A stretch of 64,000 nt of DNA, from contig NZ_CP081160.1 in assembly GCF_025141175.1 (NCBI RefSeq), positions 7,675 through 71,674 on the forward strand, in the 5' to 3' direction. Positions 24,880-33,729 of the stretch are shown here, piece after piece; the first letter of the stretch is position 1, and every line of letters starts with the position of its first letter. Position numbers and translations under genes: made by a program. This DNA comes from Jannaschia sp. M317. Its GTDB lineage: Bacteria; Pseudomonadota; Alphaproteobacteria; Rhodobacterales; Rhodobacteraceae. Below the pieces are notes generated by a model. The model was not told the DNA's origin and did no database searches. It worked only from the letters and a program-made list of their open reading frames with translations.

Positions 24880-26112
24880 ATGCCCCATTTCAACATTCGC
24901 ACGCTTGGCCTGGCGACAGCCGCCCTGGCGCTTGGCACCGTGGCGCAGGCGCAATCGGTGACGCTGGACGTCACTGCATGGAAAGGCAACGAGACAGAGC
25001 CCGCGGGCCTGCCCGAACTGATCGAGGCCTTTGAGGCCGCGCATCCCGATATCGACGTGGAACTGTCCTACATCAGCCGTCTGGACACCGATGTCGTGCT
25101 GCCCCCGCGCCTGCAGGGCGGCAATGCGCCGGACGTGATGATGACCGATATGCCCCTGGTCAAGATCTGGGGCGGCGCCGGTCTGCTGGCCGATCTGGGC
25201 ACCTCGTCGGATTGGTACACCCGGCTGGAACCGGGGCTGGTCCCGTCGGTGACCTCGGGCGATGCCACCTACATCATGCCGCTGGAAGTCATCGGCATGG
25301 GCAATTTCGTCAACATGGGCCTGCTGAACTCCGTGGGCATCGACGAGGCGCCCACCACGCTCGACGCGCTGAAGGCCGCCTGCGGCGCGCTGGACGCGGC
25401 GGGCATCAAGCCGATGGTCTTTACCGGCGGCTTTTCGGCCCCGCTGTTCACCATCGCCAACGGGCTGGAGGCCTCGGAGGCGGCGGCCGCCGATCTGGGC
25501 GCGGGCGACGCGACCTTTGCCGAGAACGCAGGCTTTGGCGGCGCCATCGACGAGATCCGCGCCCTGATCGACGCCAAATGCGTCGACCCCGATGCGCAGG
25601 CCGGTCTGGACCCCTGGTCGTCGGCTTTGTCAGAATTCAAAGCCGGCAACTTTGCCATGATGCCCCAGGGGGCCTGGAACATCGCCGATTTCTCCTCGGT
25701 CGAGGGGCTGGACTTTGCCTTTGCGCCGATCCCGTCGGGCAAGGCGTCGGGCGTGGCGCTGGACCTGTTCGGCATCGGCTGGTCGATCAGCGCGGGGTCC
25801 GAGAACATGGACGCGGCGAAAACCTTTATCGAGTTCTTTGCCGAGGAGGCAAACCTGCAGGTCATGCTGGACGCCGAAAGCGCCTATAGCCCCTTTCAGG
25901 GCGGCGCATCGGGCATGCCGGACCTGGCCGCGCCCTATGATCAGTCGCGCATCGATGGCGGCGTGATCATGTATCCCTTTGCGGTCCTCGACTGGCCCAA
26001 GCCCCTGGAAGCAGAGATCTGGGACAGCCTGACCGGCTTTCTGCTGAACACCGACCGGTCCAACGAGGACGTGTTGGAACGCTGGGACGAAGCGGTCGAA
26101 GACACGCTGTAA
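24880..26112 (+). CDS. Sugar ABC transporter binding protein (family 1, CUT1)
   Basis: 410-residue periplasmic binding protein. Signal peptide (about 1-24, ALALGTVAQAQ), then VTLDVTAWKGNE, a helix ELIEAFEAAHPDIDVELSYI and GGNAPDVMMTDM, typical of UgpB/MalE-like proteins. Captures a saccharide for the two permeases that follow. The start is fixed by a strong GGAGG (ctagggaggacattATG). A stem-loop directly follows the stop. First gene of a five-gene operon ending with a sugar-acid dehydratase, so the ligand is probably a sugar acid, uronide or oligosaccharide. Confidence 0.92.
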   Translation: MPHFNIRTLGLATAALALGTVAQAQSVTLDVTAWKGNETEPAGLPELIEAFEAAHPDIDVELSYISRLDTDVVLPPRLQGGNAPDVMMTDMPLVKIWGGAGLLADLGTSSDWYTRLEPGLVPSVTSGDATYIMPLEVIGMGNFVNMGLLNSVGIDEAPTTLDALKAACGALDAAGIKPMVFTGGFSAPLFTIANGLEASEAAAADLGAGDATFAENAGFGGAIDEIRALIDAKCVDPDAQAGLDPWSSALSEFKAGNFAMMPQGAWNIADFSSVEGLDFAFAPIPSGKASGVALDLFGIGWSISAGSENMDAAKTFIEFFAEEANLQVMLDAESAYSPFQGGASGMPDLAAPYDQSRIDGGVIMYPFAVLDWPKPLEAEIWDSLTGFLLNTDRSNEDVLERWDEAVEDTL

Positions 26113-26127
26113 GCTCTCCTCCCGCGA

Positions 26128-26154
26128 CCCCTGCCGCGCGTCTGTGCGGCGGGG
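26128..26154 (+). terminator. Intercistronic hairpin after the CUT1 binding-protein gene
   Basis: Stem CCCC(T)GCCGC / GCGGCGGGG with one bulged T and an 8-nt loop, between the binding-protein stop and the permease start. There is no long T run. Such hairpins often keep the binding-protein message more abundant than the downstream membrane genes. Confidence 0.45.
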
Positions 26155-26188
26155 ATTCGTTTTCCCCACCCCACCCCGGAGCCGACTG

Positions 26189-27058
26189 ATGCGCGACCCC
26201 CGTAGCTTCTACATGCTGACCGTGCCCGCGTTGTTGTTCATCGGGGCGTTCTTTCTCTACCCGATCGCGCTTTCGGTGCAGATGAGCTTTACCGATTTCA
26301 GCGGCGTGGGCGATGCGGATTTCGTGGGCCTGAAGAACTACGACCGCTTCGTCAGCCGGGATCGGTATCTGAATTCGGTCTGGGTGACGGTCAAGTTCAC
26401 CTTTGTCGTCGTCACCGTCCAGACCCTGCTGGGCCTGATCTTCGCCTTTCTGCTGCACCGCATGCCCGCGATCCGCAATTTCTGCCGGGCGGTTCTGTTC
26501 ACGCCCGCGATGATGTCCTTCGTCATCGTCGGCTACATCTGGCAGTTCATCTATGCGCCCTATTCCGGCGGGCTCAACGCCCTGTTGGAGGCGGTGGGCC
26601 TGGGCGGGCTGTCCCGTGGCTGGCTGGGCGACCCGGACACCGCGCTTTATGCCATCGCGCTGACCCATGTGTGGATGTTCGTGGGCTACACCACCGCGAT
26701 CTTTCTGGTGGGCTTTGCCAACATCCCCCGCGACATCGAAGAGGCGGGCCGCCTGGACGGCGCGAAATCCCTGCAACGGTTCTGGTATCTGGAACTGCCG
26801 CTGCTGGCGCCCTCGATCACCATCAACGTGATCCTGTCGACGGTCGGCACGCTCAAGACCTTCGAGCTGCCGTTCATCATGACACGCGGCGGGCCGGACC
26901 GGGCCACCAACACCCTGTCGCTGGAAATCGTGAACAACCTGTTCGGCAGCTACAAGTTCGGCTTTGCCAGCGCGCTGTCGATCATCATGCTGGTGATCGT
27001 GGTCGTCGTCGCCGTGGTCCAGAACACCTATCTCAAGCGTCGGGAGAACAACCAATGA
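26189..27058 (+). CDS. Sugar ABC permease, MalF/UgpA type
   Basis: 289-residue inner-membrane permease with six predicted helices. The conserved EAA loop appears as NIPRDIEEAGRLDGAKSLQRFWYLELPLL (about 185-213), the contact site for the ATPase. The ATG at 26189 (MRDPRSFYMLTVPALLF) is preferred over an in-frame ATG at 26144, because the extra 15 residues are encoded in the hairpin leader and a CGGAG lies close upstream. Overlaps the next permease by ATGA. No ATPase gene exists in this operon. Confidence 0.9.
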   Translation: MRDPRSFYMLTVPALLFIGAFFLYPIALSVQMSFTDFSGVGDADFVGLKNYDRFVSRDRYLNSVWVTVKFTFVVVTVQTLLGLIFAFLLHRMPAIRNFCRAVLFTPAMMSFVIVGYIWQFIYAPYSGGLNALLEAVGLGGLSRGWLGDPDTALYAIALTHVWMFVGYTTAIFLVGFANIPRDIEEAGRLDGAKSLQRFWYLELPLLAPSITINVILSTVGTLKTFELPFIMTRGGPDRATNTLSLEIVNNLFGSYKFGFASALSIIMLVIVVVVAVVQNTYLKRRENNQ

Positions 27059-27885
27059 GCCCCGCTGTCCGCGCGATTTCGTGGAAACTGGCGCAGGCGC
27101 TGGTCGTGGTCGTCGTCATCGCGATGCTGATGCCGGTGATCTACATGCTGGCCATGTCGTTTCGCACCGCCGAGGAAATCACAGCCCAGCCGCTGGGCCT
27201 GCCCACGCAGCTTTACCTCGGCAACTACGCCCGCGCGATCGAAGGCATGGGCTACCTGCGGTCGGTCGTCAATTCGCTGGGCATCACCCTGTCGGTGACG
27301 GTTCTGGTGGCTTTCCTCGGGTCGATGGCGGCCTATCCGCTGGCGCGGCGCGCCAACCGTTTCACCAAGATCGTCCTGCTGATCGTGGCGCTTGGCCTGG
27401 CCACGCCGCCCTTTGTGACGATCACGCCGATCTACGTCATCTTCCGCAACATGGGCCTGCTGGACAGCTATCTGGGCATCATCATCGCCTTCACCGCGCT
27501 GAACCTGCCGCTGGCCGTGTTCTTTTATACCGGCTTTATCGGGGCCATCCCGAAAGAGCTGGAAGAAGCCGCGCGTCTCGACAATTGCGGCCCGTGGAAG
27601 ATCTATTGGTACATCATCCGCCCCCTGCTGGGCCCGGCCACGGCGACGCTGTCGCTGTTCGTGACGCTGATGGTGTGGAACGATTTCACCTATCCGCTGC
27701 TGCTGCTGACCACGCCCGAAAAGTTCACCGTGATGATTTCCGTCTACCGCTTCGTGGGCAACCTGAACATCCAGCCTGACATGCTGTTCCCGGCGGCTGT
27801 CCTGGGGTCGCTGCCGCTCTTGCTGCTGTTCGTGGCGTTCCAGCGCCGGATCGTGTCGGGCGTCACGGCGGGGGCGGTGAAATGA
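27055..27885 (+). CDS. Sugar ABC permease, MalG/UgpE type
   Basis: 276 residues, six membrane segments. The N-terminal helix is followed by SFRTAEEITAQPLGLP (typical of MalG-type periplasmic loops), and the EAA loop is IPKELEEAARLDNCGPWKIYWYIIRPLL. The start overlaps the stop of the first permease and its stop overlaps the next SDR gene (ATGA at each junction), so the genes are tightly coupled. Forms the heterodimeric channel with the preceding permease. It must borrow an MsmX/UgpC-type ATPase from elsewhere. Confidence 0.9.
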   Translation: MSPAVRAISWKLAQALVVVVVIAMLMPVIYMLAMSFRTAEEITAQPLGLPTQLYLGNYARAIEGMGYLRSVVNSLGITLSVTVLVAFLGSMAAYPLARRANRFTKIVLLIVALGLATPPFVTITPIYVIFRNMGLLDSYLGIIIAFTALNLPLAVFFYTGFIGAIPKELEEAARLDNCGPWKIYWYIIRPLLGPATATLSLFVTLMVWNDFTYPLLLLTTPEKFTVMISVYRFVGNLNIQPDMLFPAAVLGSLPLLLLFVAFQRRIVSGVTAGAVK

Positions 27886-28610
27886 CCGATCTGTCGGGAC
27901 GTCACATCCTGGTCACCGGCGCGGGCGCGGGCATCGGTCTGGGCATCCTGCGCCAGTGCCGCGCCGCCGGGGCCCGCGTCACCGGCTTCGACAATCGCGC
28001 AGAAGCCCGCGCCGGCATCCAGGCCGAGGGCGCGACCTTTGCCCAGGTCGATGTGGGCGACGCCCCCGCGTTGGCCGCCGCCGTCGCCGCGCTCGGCCCG
28101 CTGGACGGGATCGTCAACAACGCCGGCATCACCATCCAGACCCCGTTCGAGAACATGCCCGTCGCCGACATGGATCTGCTGTGGCGGGTCAATCAGCGCG
28201 CGCCGATGATCGTGGTTCAGGCCGCCCTGCCCGCGATGCCGCGCGGGGCCGCCATCGTCAACGTCGCCTCGAACCACGCCCGCGCCTCGGATCAGGGCTA
28301 CGAGGCCTATGCCGGAACCAAGGGTGCCCTGACCGCAATGACCCGCGCCATGGCCTGGAGCCTGGGGCCCCGCGGCATCCGCGTCAACGCGCTGGCCCCC
28401 GGCCTGACCATGACCGAGGCCGTCACCAAGATCGCGAAGGAACAAGACTGCATGGATCTCTTCAATTCCTGGCATGCCACCGGCCATGTCAGCACCGTCG
28501 ACGAAGTCGGCGCCGCCGCCGCCTGGCTGCTGTCGGATGCCGCCGCCGCCCTGACCGGCGCAGAGATTCTGGCAGATCAGGGCATGTCCGCCCGTCTGGG
28601 GGCCCTATGA
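27882..28610 (+). CDS. Short-chain dehydrogenase/reductase
   Basis: 242 residues with the classical SDR pattern: TGAGAGIGLGI cofactor loop (about 12-22), NNAG (about 83), and catalytic Y-A-G-T-K (about 144-148) preceded by IVNVASNHARA. The acidic residue after strand 2 (TGFDNRAE) suggests NAD preference. Lies between CUT1 permeases and a dehydratase with ATGA overlaps on both sides, so it probably oxidises the imported sugar or its lactone precursor before dehydration. Exact substrate unknown. Confidence 0.87.
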   Translation: MTDLSGRHILVTGAGAGIGLGILRQCRAAGARVTGFDNRAEARAGIQAEGATFAQVDVGDAPALAAAVAALGPLDGIVNNAGITIQTPFENMPVADMDLLWRVNQRAPMIVVQAALPAMPRGAAIVNVASNHARASDQGYEAYAGTKGALTAMTRAMAWSLGPRGIRVNALAPGLTMTEAVTKIAKEQDCMDLFNSWHATGHVSTVDEVGAAAAWLLSDAAAALTGAEILADQGMSARLGAL

Positions 28611-29803
28611 CCGCCACCGCCCTCGCCGCGCCGACCCTTGCCCGCGCCGTTCCCATCATTTCTGCCGTGACGCCCATCGCCGCCTGGATCGGCGGGCGCA
28701 ATCAACTGCTGGTCAAGATCGAAACCGAAGACGGCCTTTACGGGTGGGGTGAAAGCGGGCTGTCGGGCCGCGAACAGGCCGTGATCGGCGCGATCGAACA
28801 TTTCGCCCCCCTGCTGATAGGCACCGATGCCACCCAGACGGGCGCGATCTGGCAACGGCTCTACCGGTCGCAATACTTCGAAGGGGGGCGCGTGCTGACC
28901 GCTGCGATATCCGCCATCGACATCGCGCTGCACGACATCAAGGGCAAGGCGCTCGGCGTGCCGGTCCATGCCCTGCTGGGCGGCAAGCAGCGGGACGTGG
29001 TGGGCACCTTTGCCTCCTGCCCCTCGACCGATTTCGCCCGCGCCCGCGCCCATGCCCGCGACCTTTATGACCGGGGCTGGCGCTGCATCCGCGTGTTCCC
29101 CGATTTCTCGGACATGGAGACGTTCGACCCCCGCGCCCATATCGCGCAGACGGCCAAGCTCTGCCGCGAAGTGCGCGCCGACCTTGGCGAAGAGGTCGTG
29201 CTGGGCATCGACTGGCACCACCGGCTGTCCGTGGCCGAGGCCGCGTCTTTCTGTCAGAAGATGCCGTCCGGCACGCTCGATTTCATCGAGGAACCGATCC
29301 GCGACGAAACGCCGGAGGCCTATGAGGCGCTGCGCCGTCTGACCGATGTGCCCTTTGCCGTGGGCGAGGAATTCGCATCGAAATGGCAGTTCCTGCCGTT
29401 CATCGAACGCGACATCCACCAGTTCAACCGCATTGACCTGTGCAACGTCGGCGGCCTGACCGAGGCGATGAAGGTCGCCGCCATGTCCGAGGCGCATTAC
29501 GTCGACATGATGCCACACAATCCGCTGGGCCCGATCTGCACCGCCGCCAGCGTGCATTTCTCGGCTGCCGTGCCGAATTTCGCCTGGCTGGAGGTTCAGG
29601 CGATTGCCGACGGGCCCTATGGGGTCAAGGCCGTGAACGACCCCTTCGTGGTGAAGCCCGCGCTCGACGGAACAGTCTATCCGGTCCCCGACGGCCCCGG
29701 CCTGGGCATCGAGATCGACGACTCCATCCTGGCCGCCTGCCCGTTCCGCCCCTGGCAGGCCCCGCTGCTGACGCGGCCCGACGGATCGGTGACGAACTGG
29801 TAA
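28607..29803 (+). CDS. Enolase-superfamily sugar-acid dehydratase (galactonate/gluconate dehydratase-like)
   Basis: 398 residues. Capping domain at the N-terminus (RNQLLVKIETEDGLYGWGESGLS), then a TIM barrel with metal ligands in GIDWHH (Asp), FIEEPI (Glu) and VGEEFASKW (Glu). The D-x-H arrangement in GIDWHHRLS and the later His in MMPHNPLGPICTAA match the D-galactonate dehydratase subgroup, which removes water from aldonic acids to give 2-keto-3-deoxy acids. Starts by ATGA overlap with the SDR. A clear paralogue lies at 43196-44419 with shared stretches such as RSQYFEGGRVLTAA and the C-terminus PDGSVTNW. Substrate is inferred only to subgroup level. Confidence 0.87.
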   Translation: MTATALAAPTLARAVPIISAVTPIAAWIGGRNQLLVKIETEDGLYGWGESGLSGREQAVIGAIEHFAPLLIGTDATQTGAIWQRLYRSQYFEGGRVLTAAISAIDIALHDIKGKALGVPVHALLGGKQRDVVGTFASCPSTDFARARAHARDLYDRGWRCIRVFPDFSDMETFDPRAHIAQTAKLCREVRADLGEEVVLGIDWHHRLSVAEAASFCQKMPSGTLDFIEEPIRDETPEAYEALRRLTDVPFAVGEEFASKWQFLPFIERDIHQFNRIDLCNVGGLTEAMKVAAMSEAHYVDMMPHNPLGPICTAASVHFSAAVPNFAWLEVQAIADGPYGVKAVNDPFVVKPALDGTVYPVPDGPGLGIEIDDSILAACPFRPWQAPLLTRPDGSVTNW

Positions 29804-29809
29804 AACCGA

Positions 29810-29852
29810 CAGGGCGGCGTTCACCAACCGTTAAGGTTAACGCGCCGCCCTG
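29810..29852. terminator. Bidirectional terminator between convergent operons
   Basis: Perfect 10-bp stem CAGGGCGGCG / CGCCGCCCTG with a 23-nt loop that itself contains AACCGTTAAGGTT, followed by TCTTCTTCTC on the plus strand. It starts 6 bp after the dehydratase stop and lies upstream of the convergent sugar-kinase stop at 29913. Confidence 0.65.
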
Positions 29853-29912
29853 GTCTTCTTCTCGGCAAAAATACTCAAATCCACAGCCGCCCCGGCCGCA
29901 GACACCTGCGGT

Positions 29913-30821
29913 CTAGACGCCCGGCAGCGCCACGTCGCGGGGCAGGATCGCGCCGGGGTGGCAGATGACCGTCGCCGACACTGCGTGCCCGGTCTTCATG
30001 CAGTCCAGGATATCGCGCCCCTGGGACAGGGCCGCCAGGAACCCGGCCGCGAAACTGTCGCCCGCCGCCGTCGTGTCGACCACGCGGGTCACGGGCGTGA
30101 CGTCAAATGTCGCGCCATCGGCCAGCGACACCGGCCCCAAGGCCCCGCGCTTGAGCGCGCCAAAGGTCGCCCCGGCGCTCCGCAACCGCGTCAGAACGGC
30201 CTCGTCCGTGGTCTCTGCGAACAGCTCCTGCTCATCGTCGACCGAAGGCAGTGCCACGTCGGCGCGGCGCCACATCTCCATGGTCTGCGCGCGGGCTGTT
30301 TCGACATTTTCCCACAGGCGCGGACGATAATTGCTGTCAAAGGCAACGCGCCCGCCCCGCGCGCGGAACCCGTCGATCCAGGCATACAGCCGGTCGCGGG
30401 TGGCCTGCGGCAGGATCGCCAGCGAAATGCCCGACAGGTAAACGATGTCGAAGCCGTCCAGCGCGTCGGGCGTGACCGAACAGGGGTCGGCAAAAACCGT
30501 GCGCGCCGCAGCGGCAGAACGCCAGTAGCTGAAGCTGCGTTCGCCCGCCGCGTCGCGGGTGATCATGTACAGACCGGGCGACATCCCCGCCCGCGTCTCG
30601 ATCAGATCGGTGTCGATCCCCTCGGCGGTCAACGCGGACAGGATCCGCGCCGACATCGCCTCGTCGCCCAGGCCGGTGACATAGGACACCGGCAGGTCGG
30701 GCAGCAGCCGCTTAAGGTAGACCGCCGTGTTGTAGGTATCGCCTGCCACGCCGATCTGCGCCGTATCCGGGGACAGTGGCGACAGTTCGATCATCACTTC
30801 GCCGAGGCAGGCAATCTTCAT
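29913..30821 (-). CDS. kdgK: PfkB-family sugar kinase, 2-keto-3-deoxygluconate kinase-like
   Basis: 302 residues. MKIACLGEVMIELSP at the N-terminus and VDTTAAGDSFAAGFL near residue 250 are PfkB signatures 1 and 2, with the catalytic Asp in AAGDSF. GDTYNTAVYLKRLLP and the GLGDE segment match KdgK-type kinases, which phosphorylate KDG to KDPG for the Entner-Doudoroff route. The ATG at 30821 lies 4 bp after the upstream SDR stop; a longer in-frame opening is antisense to that gene's end. Last gene of the nine-gene catabolic operon. The symbol rests on family resemblance and context. Confidence 0.83.
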   Translation of the reverse strand: MKIACLGEVMIELSPLSPDTAQIGVAGDTYNTAVYLKRLLPDLPVSYVTGLGDEAMSARILSALTAEGIDTDLIETRAGMSPGLYMITRDAAGERSFSYWRSAAAARTVFADPCSVTPDALDGFDIVYLSGISLAILPQATRDRLYAWIDGFRARGGRVAFDSNYRPRLWENVETARAQTMEMWRRADVALPSVDDEQELFAETTDEAVLTRLRSAGATFGALKRGALGPVSLADGATFDVTPVTRVVDTTAAGDSFAAGFLAALSQGRDILDCMKTGHAVSATVICHPGAILPRDVALPGV

Positions 30822-30825
30822 TGGT

Positions 30826-31596
30826 TCAGCGTCCCATCCAACCGCCATCCACAAGCATGACGTGGCCATGCATATAGGATGCCGCGTCCGAGGCAAGGAA
30901 CACCGCCGGACCGCCAAAGTCCTGCGGCTTGCCCCAGCGACCCGCCGGAATCCGCGACAGGATCGACGCCGACCGGTCCGGGTCGTTGCGCAGGGCCTCG
31001 GTGTTGTCGGTGTCGATATAGCCCGGTGCGATGGCGTTCACGTTGACGCCCTTGCCGGCCCATTCGTTGGCGAATGCCATGGTCAGCTGACCGATGCCGC
31101 CCTTGGACGCGGCATAGCCCGGCACCGTGATCCCGCCCTGGAACGTCAGCAGCGAAGCGGTGAAGATGATCTTGCCCGAGCCCCGTTCGACCATGGTCCG
31201 GCCGATGTCGCGGGTCAGGATGAACTGGGCGTTCAGGTTCACCTCGATCACCTTGTCCCACATCTCGTCGGGGTGTTCGGCGGCAGGCGCGCGCAGGATG
31301 GTGCCCGCGTTGTTGATCAGGATGTCGATCTGCGGATGATCGGCCAGCACCTGGGCGCTGAACGCCTTGACGGCCGCGCGGTCACCGAAATCACAGCTGT
31401 AGCCGGTGAACTTGCGGCCAAGCGCCGTCACAGCCTTGCCGACCTCGGAGCCTTCGGATTCCAGCGAGGCCGAAACCCCGATGATGTCGGCGCCCGCCTG
31501 GGCCAGGGCTTCGGCCATGCCGCGCCCGATGCCGCGCTTGGCGCCGGTGACGAGCGCGGTCTTGCCCGCCAGGCTGAAGGTGTCGAGAACGGCCAT
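30826..31596 (-). CDS. kduD: SDR oxidoreductase, 2-deoxy-D-gluconate 3-dehydrogenase-like
   Basis: 256 residues. TGAKRGIGRGMAEAL cofactor motif, NNAGTILRAPAAEH, catalytic Ser region FTASLLTFQGG and Y-A-A-S-K (about 161-165). The substrate loop NTEALRNDPDRSASILSRIPAGRWG is characteristic of KduD-type enzymes, which interconvert 2-keto-3-deoxygluconate forms in uronate degradation. The start overlaps the dehydrogenase stop by one base (TAATG). Together with a KDG-kinase-like gene downstream this points to uronate or aldonate catabolism. Confidence 0.85.
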   Translation of the reverse strand: MAVLDTFSLAGKTALVTGAKRGIGRGMAEALAQAGADIIGVSASLESEGSEVGKAVTALGRKFTGYSCDFGDRAAVKAFSAQVLADHPQIDILINNAGTILRAPAAEHPDEMWDKVIEVNLNAQFILTRDIGRTMVERGSGKIIFTASLLTFQGGITVPGYAASKGGIGQLTMAFANEWAGKGVNVNAIAPGYIDTDNTEALRNDPDRSASILSRIPAGRWGKPQDFGGPAVFLASDAASYMHGHVMLVDGGWMGR

Positions 31597-32627
31597 TATG
31601 CGGGCTCCTGGATGCGGATCATGGATTTCATTGCGTTGGGGCTTTGGGTCAGGGACTCAAAGGCGGACTGGATGTCGTCCAGCCCCTGGATGTCGGTGAT
31701 GAAGCTTTTGCAATCGACCACACCCTTGGCCAGCAAGGCCATGGCGGTGTCGTAGTCTTCGGGGCGGTAAACCCGTGCGCCGATCAGCTCCAGCTCGCGC
31801 CAGAAGAACTGGAACATGTCGATCTGCGGCTTGCTGGCGTGGATCGCGACCATGACGATGCGGCCCCGCGTGGCGGCGGCGGCGGTCATCAGGTCAACGC
31901 CAGGCTGGGTGCCCGATACCTCGAAGACGACATCGGCACCCTTGCCGCCGGTGGTCTCGTGCATCGCCTTGGCGACGTCCACTTCCTTGGGGTTCATCAC
32001 CGCAAAGCCTATGCCCTGGGCATAGGCCAGACGCGCGGGGTTGATCTCCGAGATGGTGACATTGGCGCCCGCGTCGCGCGCGGCCATGGCGACCAGCATC
32101 CCGATCGGGCCACCGCCGATGACCAGCACGTCTTCGCCCGGCTTGACCTGGCCGCGATCGACATCGTGGCAGGCAACGGCCAAAGGCTCGATCAGGGCGG
32201 CGTGGCTCAGGTCCAGATCCTTGGGCAGGACGTGGATGGTATGGGCGGGGACGTTCCATTTCTGCTGAAACGCGCCGGTGCTGTCGATGCCGATAAAGGT
32301 CAGCTTGTGGCAGATGTGCTGATGACCGGCCTGACAGGCCGGGCATTCGCCACAATGGTCCAGGGGCCGCACGACGATATGATCGCCGACGGACAGACCC
32401 TCGACCCCGTCGCCAAGCGCCGAGATCACGCCGGACATTTCGTGGCCGATGGTCCGCTCGAACCCGACGCGGCCGTCCATGTGGCCCAGATAGATGTGCA
32501 GGTCGGTACCGCAGATGCCGCAATAGGCGACGTCCACCTGTACCTGGCCGGCGGCGGGGGCGGGCACCTCGACGGATTCGACGGTAAACGTCTTGTCACC
32601 CCGATAAAAGGCGGCCTGGCTGGTCAT
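31596..32627 (-). CDS. Zinc-dependent medium-chain alcohol/polyol dehydrogenase
   Basis: 343 residues. Catalytic zinc site CGICGTDLH and GHEMSG, structural zinc cysteines in CGECPACQAGHQHIC, and NAD Rossmann motif VIGGGPIGMLVAMAA. This is the threonine/sorbitol/L-idonate dehydrogenase group, which oxidises a secondary hydroxyl of a polyol or sugar acid. The ATG at 32627 is chosen because GGAAC precedes it at normal distance; an upstream in-frame ATG would begin inside the previous gene. Located between a dehydratase and a KduD-like SDR, so a sugar-acid substrate is likely. Confidence 0.87.
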   Translation of the reverse strand: MTSQAAFYRGDKTFTVESVEVPAPAAGQVQVDVAYCGICGTDLHIYLGHMDGRVGFERTIGHEMSGVISALGDGVEGLSVGDHIVVRPLDHCGECPACQAGHQHICHKLTFIGIDSTGAFQQKWNVPAHTIHVLPKDLDLSHAALIEPLAVACHDVDRGQVKPGEDVLVIGGGPIGMLVAMAARDAGANVTISEINPARLAYAQGIGFAVMNPKEVDVAKAMHETTGGKGADVVFEVSGTQPGVDLMTAAAATRGRIVMVAIHASKPQIDMFQFFWRELELIGARVYRPEDYDTAMALLAKGVVDCKSFITDIQGLDDIQSAFESLTQSPNAMKSMIRIQEPA

Positions 32628-32637
32628 GTCGTGTTCC

Positions 32638-33729
32638 TTATTTCTGAAGCAGATCGGCCGCGTCGAGCTTGGCCCAATCAAAGGTGACGCCGCTGCCGGG
32701 GACGTCAGGGGCCACGGCGCGGCCCCCTTTGATCACCAGAGGGCGGGTCGTGTATTCGTCGATGGGGAAGGAATGGACCTCGATCCAGCCATCCCCCTTG
32801 CACCCGGAAATCAGGCTGACGTGCAATTCCTGCATCCCGTGGCTGCACAGGATCACGTCCTGTTTCTGCGCCCGGTCCGCAACCTTGAGAAAGCCCGTGA
32901 TCCCGCCACAGTTCGACCCATCGGGCTGAACGAAGGACAGGTTCGACTGCGCGAACGCGTGGTCGAATTCTTCGATGATATGCAGGTTCTCTCCCATGGC
33001 AACTGGTATACCAGTTGCCGCAACCCTTGCATAGCCCAGATAATCATCCGGGATGATCGGTTCTTCGAACCAGGTCAGGTCATAGGGCGCAAAGGCCTTC
33101 GCCGCCTCGATCGCCTGATCGACGGTCATGGAATAATTGGCGTCGACCATGAACGGCATGTCGGGGCCGATCAGCTCCCGCACGGCCTTGATGCGGGCGA
33201 CGTCCTCGGCCAGGGGCAGGCCGATCTTGATCTTCACGCCGCCGGCGTCCTTGGCCAGGTAACCGCGTACCGAATCGAGCAATTTGGGCAGGGTGAAGCC
33301 CAGGTCGATGCCGCCGCAATAGGCGTTGCAGGTGGTGTCGTTGCCGCCGACCATCTGCACCAGGGACCGGCCCTCGCGCTTGCCGCGTGCATCCCACAGC
33401 GCGATATCCACCGCCGAGATGGCAAATGACGCGATGCCGCCGCGCCCGACATAGTGGATATGCCACAGCATTTCTTCGAACAGGTCTTCGACCTTCGATC
33501 CGTCCTGACCCATCAGGAACGGGGCCAGGTCGTGTTCGATCATGGCCAGGATGGCATGGCCGCCCTTGCCGCCGGTATAGGTATAGCCGGTGCCTTCGGA
33601 CCCGTCGTCCATGCGGATCGTGCAGGTGACAAGCTCGAAGTGGTGGTGATCGCCGTGCTTGGCATCCACCAGCACTTCGGCAAGGGGGATATGGAACAGG
33701 CGCGGCTCGACAGAGGTGATCCGGGTCAA
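32638..33729 (-). CDS. Mandelate racemase/muconate lactonizing family dehydratase (TTG start)
   Basis: 363 residues. Enolase-superfamily barrel with KIKIG (K-x-K catalytic motif), metal ligands in VDANYSM (Asp), WFEEPI (Glu) and GENLH (Glu), and a late His in CSHGMQE. K-x-K plus His marks the mandelate-racemase subgroup, unlike the D-x-H dehydratases at 28.6 and 43.2 kb. The only sensible start is TTG at 33729, overlapping the permease stop (TTGA). A perfect 22-bp palindrome with core TGGTATACCA lies inside the gene (32998-33019) just before the GENLH codons. Substrate is probably an acid sugar delivered by the CUT2 transporter upstream. Confidence 0.85.
   Translation of the reverse strand: MTRITSVEPRLFHIPLAEVLVDAKHGDHHHFELVTCTIRMDDGSEGTGYTYTGGKGGHAILAMIEHDLAPFLMGQDGSKVEDLFEEMLWHIHYVGRGGIASFAISAVDIALWDARGKREGRSLVQMVGGNDTTCNAYCGGIDLGFTLPKLLDSVRGYLAKDAGGVKIKIGLPLAEDVARIKAVRELIGPDMPFMVDANYSMTVDQAIEAAKAFAPYDLTWFEEPIIPDDYLGYARVAATGIPVAMGENLHIIEEFDHAFAQSNLSFVQPDGSNCGGITGFLKVADRAQKQDVILCSHGMQELHVSLISGCKGDGWIEVHSFPIDEYTTRPLVIKGGRAVAPDVPGSGVTFDWAKLDAADLLQK
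32998..33019. promoter_or_regulatory. Intragenic perfect palindrome, GntR/FCD operator-like
   Basis: 22-bp perfect inverted repeat with central AACTGGTATACCAGTT, inside the dehydratase gene. TGGTATACCA fits the T-N-G-T-N-A-C-N-A type core used by FCD-subfamily GntR regulators. The coding strand here uses ACT, GGT, ATA, CCA and GTT, codons that are rare around it (neighbours use ACC, GGC, ATC, CCC, GTC), so the DNA sequence itself seems to be conserved. Confidence 0.6.
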
